Shown piece by piece: positions 8,238 to 15,808 of a stretch of DNA of 64,000 nt. The position numbers and the translations under genes are program-made. Source of the stretch: Pseudarthrobacter defluvii (lineage in GTDB: Bacteria; Actinomycetota; Actinomycetes; Actinomycetales; Micrococcaceae); contig NZ_JAUSYG010000001.1 in NCBI RefSeq assembly GCF_030816725.1, positions 558,001 to 622,000 on the forward strand. The letters are read 5' to 3'. Below the pieces are notes generated by a model. That model was not told the DNA's origin. It worked only from the letters and a program-made list of their open reading frames with translations, and did no database searches. Every line of letters starts with the position of its first letter. The stretch's first letter is position 1.

Positions 8238-9533
8238 TCAGGCGAGGTTTTGGTTGACCTCGGAGATCAAGCCCTTGGCAGCGTCACGCGGAGAGATCTT
8301 TCCGAAGAGTACATCGGTGTTGTAACGGTTCAAAACCTCCATCGTGGCGGACGAACCCGGCGGGAACGGCTTGGGCGCCTGGATCTTCATATCGGCGATG
8401 CGGTCAAGGTACGCCGCCTCCTTCTGCTGGGTTTCCTTCAGCAGGGGAGTGATGCCGGCCTTCAGTTCCGTGTTGGCGGGCATGCCCCGGTCGCTCTTGA
8501 TCTTGGACGCTGCGTCCATGCTGTTGACCAGGTAGTTGATGAAGAGCGCTGCTTCCTTGGACTGCGCCGACTTGGATGAGATGGCGTACTCCATGGAGGA
8601 ACGCAGCCAGGAACCGGGCCTGGGGCTTTCGCCCGGCAGCTTCACCATGACCAGCGGGGCACCGGAGTATGACGTCATCTGGTTGCTCCAGGAGATCTTC
8701 ATGCCCTGTTTGCCCTGTCCCATCAGGGTCATTTCGGGCTGCGCGGAGCCGTCCTCCACGGTCTGGGAGGCCGAGGGGGCACCGCCGGTATCCGTCAGCT
8801 TCTTGTTGAGCTCGAACCAACGGGTCAGCGTGTCCTCGCTGATGCCCATCTTCTTTCCGTCGTCGGTATAGAGGGCCTCGCCATTCTGGCGGGCCCATAC
8901 GGCAAGGAAGGAATCATTGGCCATGGGGGTGGTGCCGAAGGTTCCGGCCGGTGACTTTTGGGTGATCTCGGCCGCGATCCTGGCGTAGTCGTCCCAGGTC
9001 CACGTCTCGTCGTCCGGCAGCGCCACTCCGGCGGCCTGGAAGACTTTGGGGTCCAGCACCATGGACATCGAGTTGACGCCGGCGGTGATGGTGTACTGCT
9101 TGCCGTCGATCTTGCCCAGGTCCACGGTTCCGGGGGCGAACTTGGAGGTGTCAATCTGATCTTTGACCTTGTCCAGGTTCAGCAGCACACCGCGGCTGGC
9201 ATACTCGCTGGGATAGGCGCCGCTCACGGCGATGACATCCGGCATGGTTCCACCGGCGATCTGGGTGGCCATCTTGTCCCAGTAGGAGCTGAATTCCGTG
9301 TTCTCGCCCTCGACCTTGATGGTGGGGTTTTCGGCTTCGAATGCCTTGATGACATCCATGGTTGTTTTCGCCCTTGAATCGTTGCCCCACCAGGCAAAGC
9401 GGATGGTGACCGGATCCTCAGCCGTACCCACTTTTCCTGCTTGCGGACTGCTGCCGCAACCGGTGAGAACCAGCGCGGCTGCAGCGAAGGCGCCAGTAAC
9501 GCCCATGATGGATTTCTTGAGACCAAACTTCAT
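8238..9533 (-). CDS. ABC sugar transporter substrate-binding lipoprotein
   Basis: A family 1 extracellular solute-binding protein of 431 residues. The signal peptide ends at lipobox LTGC (Cys26), giving a membrane-anchored lipoprotein. The start TIRFAWWGNDSRAKTTMDVIKAFEAENPTIKV is typical of sugar-binding proteins. Its permeases are encoded divergently at 9826-11704. It is paralogous to the proteins at 11950-13323 and 15809-17098, sharing WWGxD/WWGND, SxYWDKxATQ and the LPDDxxWTWxD region. Two LacI-type operators lie in the shared promoter region. No ATPase gene is in the window, so the importer probably uses a shared MsmK-type ATPase. Confidence 0.9.
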   Translation of the reverse strand: MKFGLKKSIMGVTGAFAAAALVLTGCGSSPQAGKVGTAEDPVTIRFAWWGNDSRAKTTMDVIKAFEAENPTIKVEGENTEFSSYWDKMATQIAGGTMPDVIAVSGAYPSEYASRGVLLNLDKVKDQIDTSKFAPGTVDLGKIDGKQYTITAGVNSMSMVLDPKVFQAAGVALPDDETWTWDDYARIAAEITQKSPAGTFGTTPMANDSFLAVWARQNGEALYTDDGKKMGISEDTLTRWFELNKKLTDTGGAPSASQTVEDGSAQPEMTLMGQGKQGMKISWSNQMTSYSGAPLVMVKLPGESPRPGSWLRSSMEYAISSKSAQSKEAALFINYLVNSMDAASKIKSDRGMPANTELKAGITPLLKETQQKEAAYLDRIADMKIQAPKPFPPGSSATMEVLNRYNTDVLFGKISPRDAAKGLISEVNQNLA

Positions 9534-9580
9534 TGTTGTGCCCCTCTGAGGGTCGGTAGAGCCTGGGCGATGCGGATAAC

Positions 9581-9639
9581 AGAAAGCGTTTTCTCAAAAA
9601 CTAACAAAGGGCTATACAGGAGTCAAGAAAGCGTTTACT
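9581..9639. promoter_or_regulatory. Two LacI-type operators in a divergent promoter region
   Basis: AGAAAGCGTTTTCT at 9581-9594 and AGAAAGCGTTTACT at 9626-9639 are near-palindromes around a central CG, 45 bases apart centre to centre. They sit between the binding protein (minus) and permease (plus) genes, so one LacI-family repressor could control both sides, possibly by looping. The same core is seen at 11842-11855 and in other promoters of this island. Confidence 0.7.
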
Positions 9640-9769
9640 TTGGTACGGAGCCGCAATTTCGACGGCACCGGCAGCGCCGGAACCAGCATCCCCGCAAGGG
9701 GTGCGGGGGACCGGAGCTGGGGCGCCATCTACCCCATCGCCCCGGCGATGGACCAACGTGGAGGCCACG

Positions 9770-9829
9770 ATGACCAAAGGAGACCACATGGCCGCAAAAC
9801 ACATTCCCAGGACGGAGCAGCTGCCGTGA
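9770..9829 (+). CDS. Possible 19-codon leader ORF coupled to the permease
   Basis: ATG at 9770 (site GGAGG at 9760-9764) and an in-frame ATG at 9788 (site AAAGGAG) both read to TGA 9827-9829, giving MTKGDHMAAKHIPRTEQLP or its last 13 residues. The stop overlaps the permease GTG (9826-9828) as GTGA, the arrangement used for translational coupling. Two small hairpins (9690-9708 and 9734-9751) lie just upstream. There is no codon-use or homology evidence that the peptide itself matters; it may only open the permease start. Confidence 0.35.
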   Translation: MTKGDHMAAKHIPRTEQLP

Positions 9830-10770
9830 GCGCCATCAGTGAGCTGAGCTCCATCACCCGGCGGAAAGGCAAAGTCACGGCCGCCGAGAAAAAGGCCAAC
9901 AGGCGGGACAACAAGGCCGCCTACATCTTCCTGCTGCCGTGGCTGGTGGGCCTGGTGGCCATCACCATCGGCCCCATGCTGATGTCCCTTTACCTGTCCT
10001 TCACGGACTACAACCTGCTCCAGCCGCCGGAGTGGACGGGGCTGGACAACTTCACGCGGATGCTCAGCGACGCCCGGCTTCATAATTCCCTGCGGGTGAC
10101 GTTCACCTACGTCTTCGTAGGCGTCCCCCTGCAGCTCGCCGTGGCCCTACTGATCGCCCTCGTCCTGGACAAGGGTCTTCGCGGCCTTCCGTTCTACCGC
10201 TCGGTGTTCTACCTGCCCTCCCTGCTGGGCGGTTCGGTGGCCGTGGCCATCCTCTGGAAGCAGATCTTCGGCACCACCGGCCTGGTGAACCAGGTCCTGG
10301 CAATGTTCGGCATCCAGGGTCCGGGGTGGATCTCGGATCCGAGCACCGCGCTGGGATCGATCATCCTGCTGCACGTCTGGACTTTCGGCGCACCCATGAT
10401 CATTTTCCTGGCAGGCCTGCGGCAGATCCCCAACATGTACTACGAGGCTGCCAAGGTTGACGGTGCCAGCACGCTCCAGCAGTTCTGGCGGATCACCTTG
10501 CCGATGCTGAGCCCCATCATTTTCTTCAACCTGGTGCTGCAGATCATCGGGTCCTTCCAGTCGTTCACCCAGGCGTTCATCGTCTCGGGCGGCAACGGCG
10601 GGCCCTCGGACTCCACCATGTTCTTCACGCTGTACCTCTACCAAAAGGGCTTCGGCCAGTTCGACATGGGCTACGCGTCAGCCATGGCGTGGGTGCTGCT
10701 GCTCATCATCGGTGTCTTCACCGCCATCAACTTCATCGCTTCTAAGTATTGGGTTTTCTATGACGACTAA
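9826..10770 (+). CDS. ABC sugar transporter permease, MalF type
   Basis: A 314-residue inner-membrane permease with about six transmembrane helices (AYIFLLPWLVGLVAITIGPMLM is the first). The cytoplasmic EAA loop reads YYEAAKVDGASTLQQFWRITLPML. It forms the channel with the next gene and receives sugar from a family 1 binding protein. The frame is open from 9640, but the hydrophilic codons upstream are not typical; GTG 9826 has GGAG eight bases ahead and starts a normal N-terminus. It overlaps the next gene by 11 bases. Confidence 0.88.
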   Translation: MSAISELSSITRRKGKVTAAEKKANRRDNKAAYIFLLPWLVGLVAITIGPMLMSLYLSFTDYNLLQPPEWTGLDNFTRMLSDARLHNSLRVTFTYVFVGVPLQLAVALLIALVLDKGLRGLPFYRSVFYLPSLLGGSVAVAILWKQIFGTTGLVNQVLAMFGIQGPGWISDPSTALGSIILLHVWTFGAPMIIFLAGLRQIPNMYYEAAKVDGASTLQQFWRITLPMLSPIIFFNLVLQIIGSFQSFTQAFIVSGGNGGPSDSTMFFTLYLYQKGFGQFDMGYASAMAWVLLLIIGVFTAINFIASKYWVFYDD

Positions 10771-11704
10771 CCTGGAGACGCTGCCCGCCCCCGAGAGGAA
10801 GTCCACGGGCGCCGGCAAGCCTAACAACCGCAAGCCCAGGGTCCGCGAGTCCCGGGGAACCCTGGCCTTCAGCCGGGCGCAGCGAGGCAAATCGCTGATG
10901 AAGCACGGCATCCTCATCCTGGCCGGTGCCCTGATGATCTACCCGCTGCTGTGGATGGTGGTGTCCTCACTCCGTCCCAACGAACTGATCTTCCGTGAAC
11001 CCGGCCTGTGGCTGAACAGCCTGGAGATGAGCAACTACACCTCGGGATGGTCGGCCCTGACGCACCCGTTCGGGCATTACATGCTGAACTCGGCCATCGT
11101 GGTGATCGGCTCGATCCTGGGAAACCTGGTGTCGTGCTCCATGGCCGCGTACGCCTTCGCCCGTCTCCAGTTCACCGGCAAGAGGCTGTTCTTCGGCATC
11201 ATGCTGCTGACCATCATGCTGCCGTTCCACGTTGTCATCGTTCCGCAGTACATCCTGTTTTCGCAGATCGGCTGGGTGAACACCTTCTGGCCGCTGCTGG
11301 TGCCCAAGCTGCTGGCCACAGACGCGTTTTTCGTCTTCCTGATGGTGCAGTTCATCCGCGGCATTCCGCGCGAACTCGATGAGGCGGCCCGGATTGACGG
11401 CGCCGGCCATCCGCGGATCTTCCTGCGGGTCATCCTGCCGCTGATGGTGCCGGCGCTGGCCACCACCACCATCTTCACCTTCATCTGGACGTGGAACGAC
11501 TTCTTCGGTGCCCTGATCTACCTCACGGACCCGGACATGTTCACCGTTCCGGTGGCACTGCGCGCGTTCGTGGATTCCCAGTCCGCCACCAGCTGGGGCT
11601 CACTGTTCGCCATGTCCATCGTGTCCCTGCTGCCGGTCTTCCTGGTGTTCCTCTTTGGCCAGCGGTTCCTCATCAAGGGCATCGCCACCACAGGCATCAA
11701 GTAA
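10760..11704 (+). CDS. ABC sugar transporter permease, MalG type
   Basis: A 314-residue partner permease with six predicted helices and the EAA loop LDEAARIDGAGHPRIFLRVILPL. The ATG at 10760 lies inside the end of the previous gene, so coupling is likely; an earlier in-frame start at 10712 would add 16 unlikely residues. It ends with the KGIATTGIK tail common in MalG-like proteins. Together with 9826-10770 it could serve the binding proteins on both sides (8238-9533 and 11950-13323). A strong terminator follows. Confidence 0.9.
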   Translation: MTTNLETLPAPERKSTGAGKPNNRKPRVRESRGTLAFSRAQRGKSLMKHGILILAGALMIYPLLWMVVSSLRPNELIFREPGLWLNSLEMSNYTSGWSALTHPFGHYMLNSAIVVIGSILGNLVSCSMAAYAFARLQFTGKRLFFGIMLLTIMLPFHVVIVPQYILFSQIGWVNTFWPLLVPKLLATDAFFVFLMVQFIRGIPRELDEAARIDGAGHPRIFLRVILPLMVPALATTTIFTFIWTWNDFFGALIYLTDPDMFTVPVALRAFVDSQSATSWGSLFAMSIVSLLPVFLVFLFGQRFLIKGIATTGIK

Positions 11705-11729
11705 CCAGCACTGCAAGTTCCGCACTGAC

Positions 11730-11766
11730 GAACGGCCCGCCCTTGTGGCGGGCCGTTCTTGTGTTT
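11730..11766 (+). terminator. Rho-independent terminator after the permease pair
   Basis: A perfect 12-bp stem GAACGGCCCGCC/GGCGGGCCGTTC (11730-11741 with 11747-11758), a five-base loop and a following T-rich TTGTGTTT. Confidence 0.85.
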
Positions 11767-11803
11767 GTGGATGCGTCATCTTCCAAAACAATGGCGTCAA
11801 CTT

Positions 11804-11855
11804 CTTGTACTACAAGTCCGCTACTTGTAATGTTAGCTTTCAGAAAGCGCTTTCA
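11804..11855 (+). promoter_or_regulatory. Promoter with FadR/GntR-like palindromes and a LacI-type operator
   Basis: TTGTAC (11805-11810), a 17-base spacer and TAATGT (11828-11833) form a good housekeeping promoter for the gene at 11950. The -35 box lies in the perfect palindrome CTTGTACTACAAG (11804-11816), which fits the TNGTNNNACNA pattern of FadR-subfamily GntR sites. A second inverted pair TACAAGT/ACTTGTA spans 11811-11829. Just downstream is AGAAAGCGCTTTCA (11842-11855), whose core GAAAGCGCTTTC is a perfect palindrome, a LacI-type operator. Binding is inferred, not shown. Confidence 0.65.
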
Positions 11856-11949
11856 TGGGCTTTTCCGCCAGCTCCTGTTGCCGCCCCGGCGGCAAGTCCC
11901 CACCTGGAACAATCACCCGCACCTGGATCAAAGAAGATCGGAGTACACA

Positions 11950-13323
11950 GTGCCGCTTTTTCCCCGTCCTGCAGCTGCTGCACAGCAGCAAGCAGGGGCA
12001 CCCACTTCAGGCGCAGCGCGCCGCATCCGTCAAGGCCGAACCCGTAAAGCCGGCGCCGTAGCTGCCGCAGTCGCCGCCGTCATGGCCCTCAGTGCCTGCG
12101 GCGGAGGTGCAGCCCCGCAGAACGCGGACGGCACCGTCGAACTCCGCTTCTCCTGGTGGGGCGGCGACAAGCGCGCCCAGCTCACACAGGAGGCCATCAA
12201 ACAGTTCGAAGCCGAAAACCCCAAGATCAAGATCAAGCCGGAGTTCGGCGACTGGAGCGGTTACTGGGACAAGCTGGCTACCCAGGTGGCAGCCAATGAT
12301 GCCCCGGACATCATCCAGATGGACGAAAAGTACATCACCGAGTACTCCAGCCGCGGTGCCCTTTTGGACCTTTCCAAGCACGACATCGACACCTCCAAGC
12401 TGGACGAGGCTGCGCTCAACGCAGGAAAGGGCGAGAAGGGCCTGACCGGCATCGCCGCGGGCATCAACGCCGCCACCATCCTGGCCAACCCCGCGGTCTT
12501 CCAGGCGGCCGGCGTTCCGCTTCCGGATGACACGAAATGGACCTGGGAGGACTTTGGCCGCATTGCCGCCGAGATCACCGCCAAGTCGCCCAAGGGAACT
12601 TACGGTGCGGCCGCCTACGGAACCGACGAGGCCTCGCTGGGTGTGTGGCTCCGGCAGAACGGCAAGTCCCTGTACACCTCCGAAGGCAAGCTGGGCTTTG
12701 AGCCCGGTGACATTGCCGAGTGGTGGGCGTTCCTGAAGAAACTCAGCCAGGACAAGGCAGTTCCTTCCGCCTCCGAGGTGGTGGAGGCCGAGGCAGCCCC
12801 GCTTGACCAGAGCGGGCTGGCGACGGGCAAGAACGGGATGGCGTTCTGGTGGTCGAACCAGGCCCCTGCCCTGGAGAAGGCCAGCGGCGGGGACCTGAAG
12901 ATCCTGCGCTTCCCCACTAAGACCGGCTCGGCCGCTGACGCCGGGCTCTGGTACAAGGCTTCGCAGTTCTGGTCCGCTTCCTCGCGCACCAAGCACCCGC
13001 AGGAAACCGCCAAGTTCATCAACTTCCTCACCAACAACGTCAAAGCCGGCGAGGCCCTGCTGGCTGACCGCGGCGTCTACCCGAACTCCGATGTCCGCGC
13101 AGCGATCCAGCCGAAGCTGACCCCGGCCGACGTCAAGGTGGTCAACTTCATCGACCAGATCAAGGACGAACTCGGTGAGGCCCCCGCGCCGCCGCCGAAG
13201 GGCGCAGGCGCCATCCAGGAGATCATCAAGCGGTACACCTCCGAAGTTCTCTTCGAGCGGCTTTCCCCAGAGGATGCAGGCAAGAAGGCAACCGACGAGA
13301 TGAAGTCCGCCATCAGCAGCTAG
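11950..13323 (+). CDS. ABC sugar transporter substrate-binding lipoprotein
   Basis: A 457-residue family 1 solute-binding protein. GTG 11950 is chosen because GGAG lies six bases ahead and the upstream part of the open frame overlaps the permease gene and a terminator. The N-terminus is long and arginine-rich before the hydrophobic stretch and lipobox LSAC (Cys50). The mature part starts with VELRFSWWGGDKRAQLTQEAIKQFEAENPKIKI. It has no adjacent permease of its own; the pair at 9826-11704 immediately upstream is the likely partner. Expression is probably under the operators at 11804-11855. Confidence 0.87.
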   Translation: MPLFPRPAAAAQQQAGAPTSGAARRIRQGRTRKAGAVAAAVAAVMALSACGGGAAPQNADGTVELRFSWWGGDKRAQLTQEAIKQFEAENPKIKIKPEFGDWSGYWDKLATQVAANDAPDIIQMDEKYITEYSSRGALLDLSKHDIDTSKLDEAALNAGKGEKGLTGIAAGINAATILANPAVFQAAGVPLPDDTKWTWEDFGRIAAEITAKSPKGTYGAAAYGTDEASLGVWLRQNGKSLYTSEGKLGFEPGDIAEWWAFLKKLSQDKAVPSASEVVEAEAAPLDQSGLATGKNGMAFWWSNQAPALEKASGGDLKILRFPTKTGSAADAGLWYKASQFWSASSRTKHPQETAKFINFLTNNVKAGEALLADRGVYPNSDVRAAIQPKLTPADVKVVNFIDQIKDELGEAPAPPPKGAGAIQEIIKRYTSEVLFERLSPEDAGKKATDEMKSAISS

Positions 13324-13397
13324 TCCCCACGCGCCAACACGGCTCCGGACAGTCTGGAGGGACGCCTCGACATGCCAGACGTCCGACGACGGGTGGC

Positions 13398-13450
13398 AGC
13401 CCTGCCCCGGAAAGGTAACCAACAGTTCCTTCCGGGGCAGGGCTGTTTAA
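13398..13450 (+). terminator. Terminator hairpin after the binding protein gene
   Basis: A perfect 15-bp stem AGCCCTGCCCCGGAA/TTCCGGGGCAGGGCT (13398-13412 with 13430-13444) with a 17-base loop, followed by GTTTAA. Confidence 0.8.
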
Positions 13451-13480
13451 GCCGGGCTTGGACGGGCTTCCCCTCCCAAA

Positions 13481-13551
13481 CGGGGCACTTCGACACGGAC
13501 TCGCCGGCCGCCGTCGTAATATTCGACAAATGAAGCACCCGAAGTGCCCCG
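13481..13551. repeat. 12-bp inverted repeat with a 47-base spacer
   Basis: CGGGGCACTTCG (13481-13492) is repeated exactly in inverse as CGAAGTGCCCCG (13540-13551). It lies between convergent genes, downstream of the beta-galactosidase on the minus strand. It may terminate that transcript, but the long loop is unusual for a simple terminator. Confidence 0.6.
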
Positions 13552-13616
13552 CGACGGTCCGGAAGGCGCCGCAGCAAGGCCGGTAAGGCTGCCGCGGCGC
13601 CAATCACAGGTGAGCC

Positions 13617-15632
13617 CTAGCCCTCCGCAATCACGGCCACGCCGCCGGCCGGAACCGTGCCGCCGAAGGATTGGCCCGCCAGCAGATCCGTGCCGGTGGC
13701 GGAAACAGCGGCATCGGCACGCGTGTGGTTGATGGCGAACAGGAAGGCCTGCCCGTCGGCGGAACGCCGGCGCACCAACTCGACGCCGGGATCGGCTACG
13801 GCAGCAGGGGCAACCCGGGACTCCGCCAGCAGCTGGTCCAGTAAGCTCTCAATGCCGTCCCGGTCAGGGAACGTGGCCAGGTACCAGGCGGCCCCGGAAC
13901 CCACGGCCCGGCGGGTAAGGGAAGGGACGCCCTCCAGCGGGTATTCGGTAAAGGTCTGCACCGCCTCCGCGCCGGCCAGGTGGACATACTCGCTCCACAC
14001 CGAAGACACGCTCCCGTCGCTCAGCTTCAGCTGTGAACCGGCAAGCAGCGGATGGAACTCCTCCACGCGGACCCCCAGGAGCTCGCGGAATGCTCCCGGG
14101 TAGCCGCCCAGCCGCACATGGTCCTGCAGGTCCACGATCCCGCTGAAGTAGCTGACCAGGACGGTGGCGCCGGCTGTGGCCGCGGCGGCGATGTTGGCGG
14201 CGTCGTCATCGGACACGGCGTACAGCGTGCACACCAGCACCAGGTCATAGCCCTCGAGCGAAGCGGACGGGTGCACCATTTCCACCGAGATCCCGCGGAG
14301 GAACAGGGCGCGGTGGAAGGCGCGCAGCAGGTCCAGGTACTTCACATCGATGCTGGGTTTCGAGTCGATTTCGCTGGCCCACCACGCCTCATAGTCAAAG
14401 ACGATGGCCGCGCGGGACTGGACCCGTGAACCGCGCACCGGCTCAAGCCGTTTCAGCGCGGCGCCGAGGTCCACCACCTCCCGCCACACGCGCGTGTCCC
14501 GGCCGCCGTGCGGCACCATCGCGGAATGGAATTTCTCGGAGCCCGCAAAGCTTTGGCGCCACTGGAAGAACATGACCGCGTCGGCACCGCGGGCCACGTG
14601 TGCCAGGGAATTGCGGAGCATCTCACCCGGCATCTTGGGCTGGTTGCGCGGCTGCCAGTTCACGGCCGACGTCGAATGTTCCATCAGGATCCACGGGTCG
14701 CCGCCCGCAATGCCGCGGGTGAGATCCGCGCTGAACGCGAGTTCCACGTGCCGTTCCGGGTCGGCGGCCACCAGGTAGTGGTCGTTGGCGATAACGTCCA
14801 GATCCTTGGCCCAGTCGAAGTAGTCCATGGACTTCGTGGCGCTGGAAGCCATCAGGTTGGTGGTGCAGGGAACGCCCGGCGCCACCTCGCGCAGGACGGC
14901 CACGAGGCTGCGGTAGTAGTCCATGAGCGCCCAGGAGTTGAACCGTTGGAAGTCCAGCTGCTGGCCGGGATTCAGGGTGGAGGGCGCGACGCCGGGCGGC
15001 AGGATCTCCTCGAACGAGGCGTAGTTCTGGCTCCAGAACGCGGTGCCCCACGATGCGTTGAGCGCCTCGATGCTCCCGTACCGGCGTTCCAGCCAGGCGC
15101 GGAAAGCGGCAGCATCTTCCTTTCCGTAGAACTCCGAGACATGGCAGCCCAGTTCGTTGTCCACGTGCCACAGCGCCAGTGCCGGGTGGTCCTTGTACCG
15201 CTCCGCCAGCGCACGCGTAATTCCTGCGGCGTAGCGCCGGTAAACGGCCGACGACGGCGTGTAGTGCCGCCGTGAGCCCGGCCCCAGCACGGTCCCGTCA
15301 GCGGTGACCGGCAGGATCTCCGGATGCTTGCGGACCAGCCAGGCCGGGGGAGCGGCGGTGGCGGTGGCCAGGGCCACCTTCACCCCGATCCCCGCGAGGT
15401 TGTCCATGACCTCATCCAGCCACCCGAAGTCGTACTGGCCCTCAGCCGGCTCGAGCAGTGCCCACGAGAAAATTCCCACGCTGAGGAAGTTCACTCCAGC
15501 TTCCTGCATGAGCTCCAGGTCCTCCAGCCGGACGCTGGCCGGCCACTGCTCAGGGTTGTAGTCACCCCCGAAGGCGATGCCCCCGACCTTGTTCCAAACG
15601 CTCCGCGGGACGGTGGTTTCCTGCTGTGTCAT
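13617..15632 (-). CDS. Beta-galactosidase, glycoside hydrolase family 42
   Basis: A 671-residue GH42 enzyme, the normal length. The catalytic acid/base is Glu160 in LALWHVDNELGCH and the nucleophile Glu318 in WILMEHSTSAVNWQPRN. The N-terminal barrel opens with GGDYNPEQW, followed by a trimerisation domain and a small C-terminal beta domain. No signal peptide, so it acts in the cytoplasm, removing beta-galactosyl residues from imported oligosaccharides such as galactan or rhamnogalacturonan side chains. It is divergent from the binding protein at 15809 and shares its operator-bearing intergenic region. It is comparable to YesZ of Bacillus. Confidence 0.93.
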   Translation of the reverse strand: MTQQETTVPRSVWNKVGGIAFGGDYNPEQWPASVRLEDLELMQEAGVNFLSVGIFSWALLEPAEGQYDFGWLDEVMDNLAGIGVKVALATATAAPPAWLVRKHPEILPVTADGTVLGPGSRRHYTPSSAVYRRYAAGITRALAERYKDHPALALWHVDNELGCHVSEFYGKEDAAAFRAWLERRYGSIEALNASWGTAFWSQNYASFEEILPPGVAPSTLNPGQQLDFQRFNSWALMDYYRSLVAVLREVAPGVPCTTNLMASSATKSMDYFDWAKDLDVIANDHYLVAADPERHVELAFSADLTRGIAGGDPWILMEHSTSAVNWQPRNQPKMPGEMLRNSLAHVARGADAVMFFQWRQSFAGSEKFHSAMVPHGGRDTRVWREVVDLGAALKRLEPVRGSRVQSRAAIVFDYEAWWASEIDSKPSIDVKYLDLLRAFHRALFLRGISVEMVHPSASLEGYDLVLVCTLYAVSDDDAANIAAAATAGATVLVSYFSGIVDLQDHVRLGGYPGAFRELLGVRVEEFHPLLAGSQLKLSDGSVSSVWSEYVHLAGAEAVQTFTEYPLEGVPSLTRRAVGSGAAWYLATFPDRDGIESLLDQLLAESRVAPAAVADPGVELVRRRSADGQAFLFAINHTRADAAVSATGTDLLAGQSFGGTVPAGGVAVIAEG

Positions 15633-15684
15633 GCGACTCCTATGTCTGCTATGGGCCGGGACCTGGATCTGACATCAGACGTTT

Positions 15685-15731
15685 GGAAAACGCTTGCCCA
15701 AATTCCCGAATGCAGATATTGTATCGTTTCA
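15685..15731 (+). promoter_or_regulatory. Promoter overlapped by two different LacI-type operators
   Basis: TTGCCC (15694-15699), a 17-base spacer and TATTGT (15717-15722) form a promoter for the gene at 15809. GGAAAACGCTTGCC (15685-15698), a variant of the GAAAGCGCTTTC motif, covers the -35 box. TGTATCGTTTCA (15720-15731), a variant of the TGAATCGTTTCA motif found upstream of the rhamnose operon, covers the end of the -10 box. Two regulators may therefore act here. Confidence 0.6.
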
Positions 15732-15808
15732 GAAGCCGTGTAAGCCAGCTCACTACTCTCGTTGTAGGCCGAGAAAAGGCAAAACACTCATCGAGCAAGG
15801 AGGCTCCC

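Noticed and set aside
8320..8335. TGTAACGGTTCAAAAC resembling the rhamnose-type operator
   Set aside because: It lies inside the coding end of a binding protein (NRYNTDV) and far from any start; likely chance.
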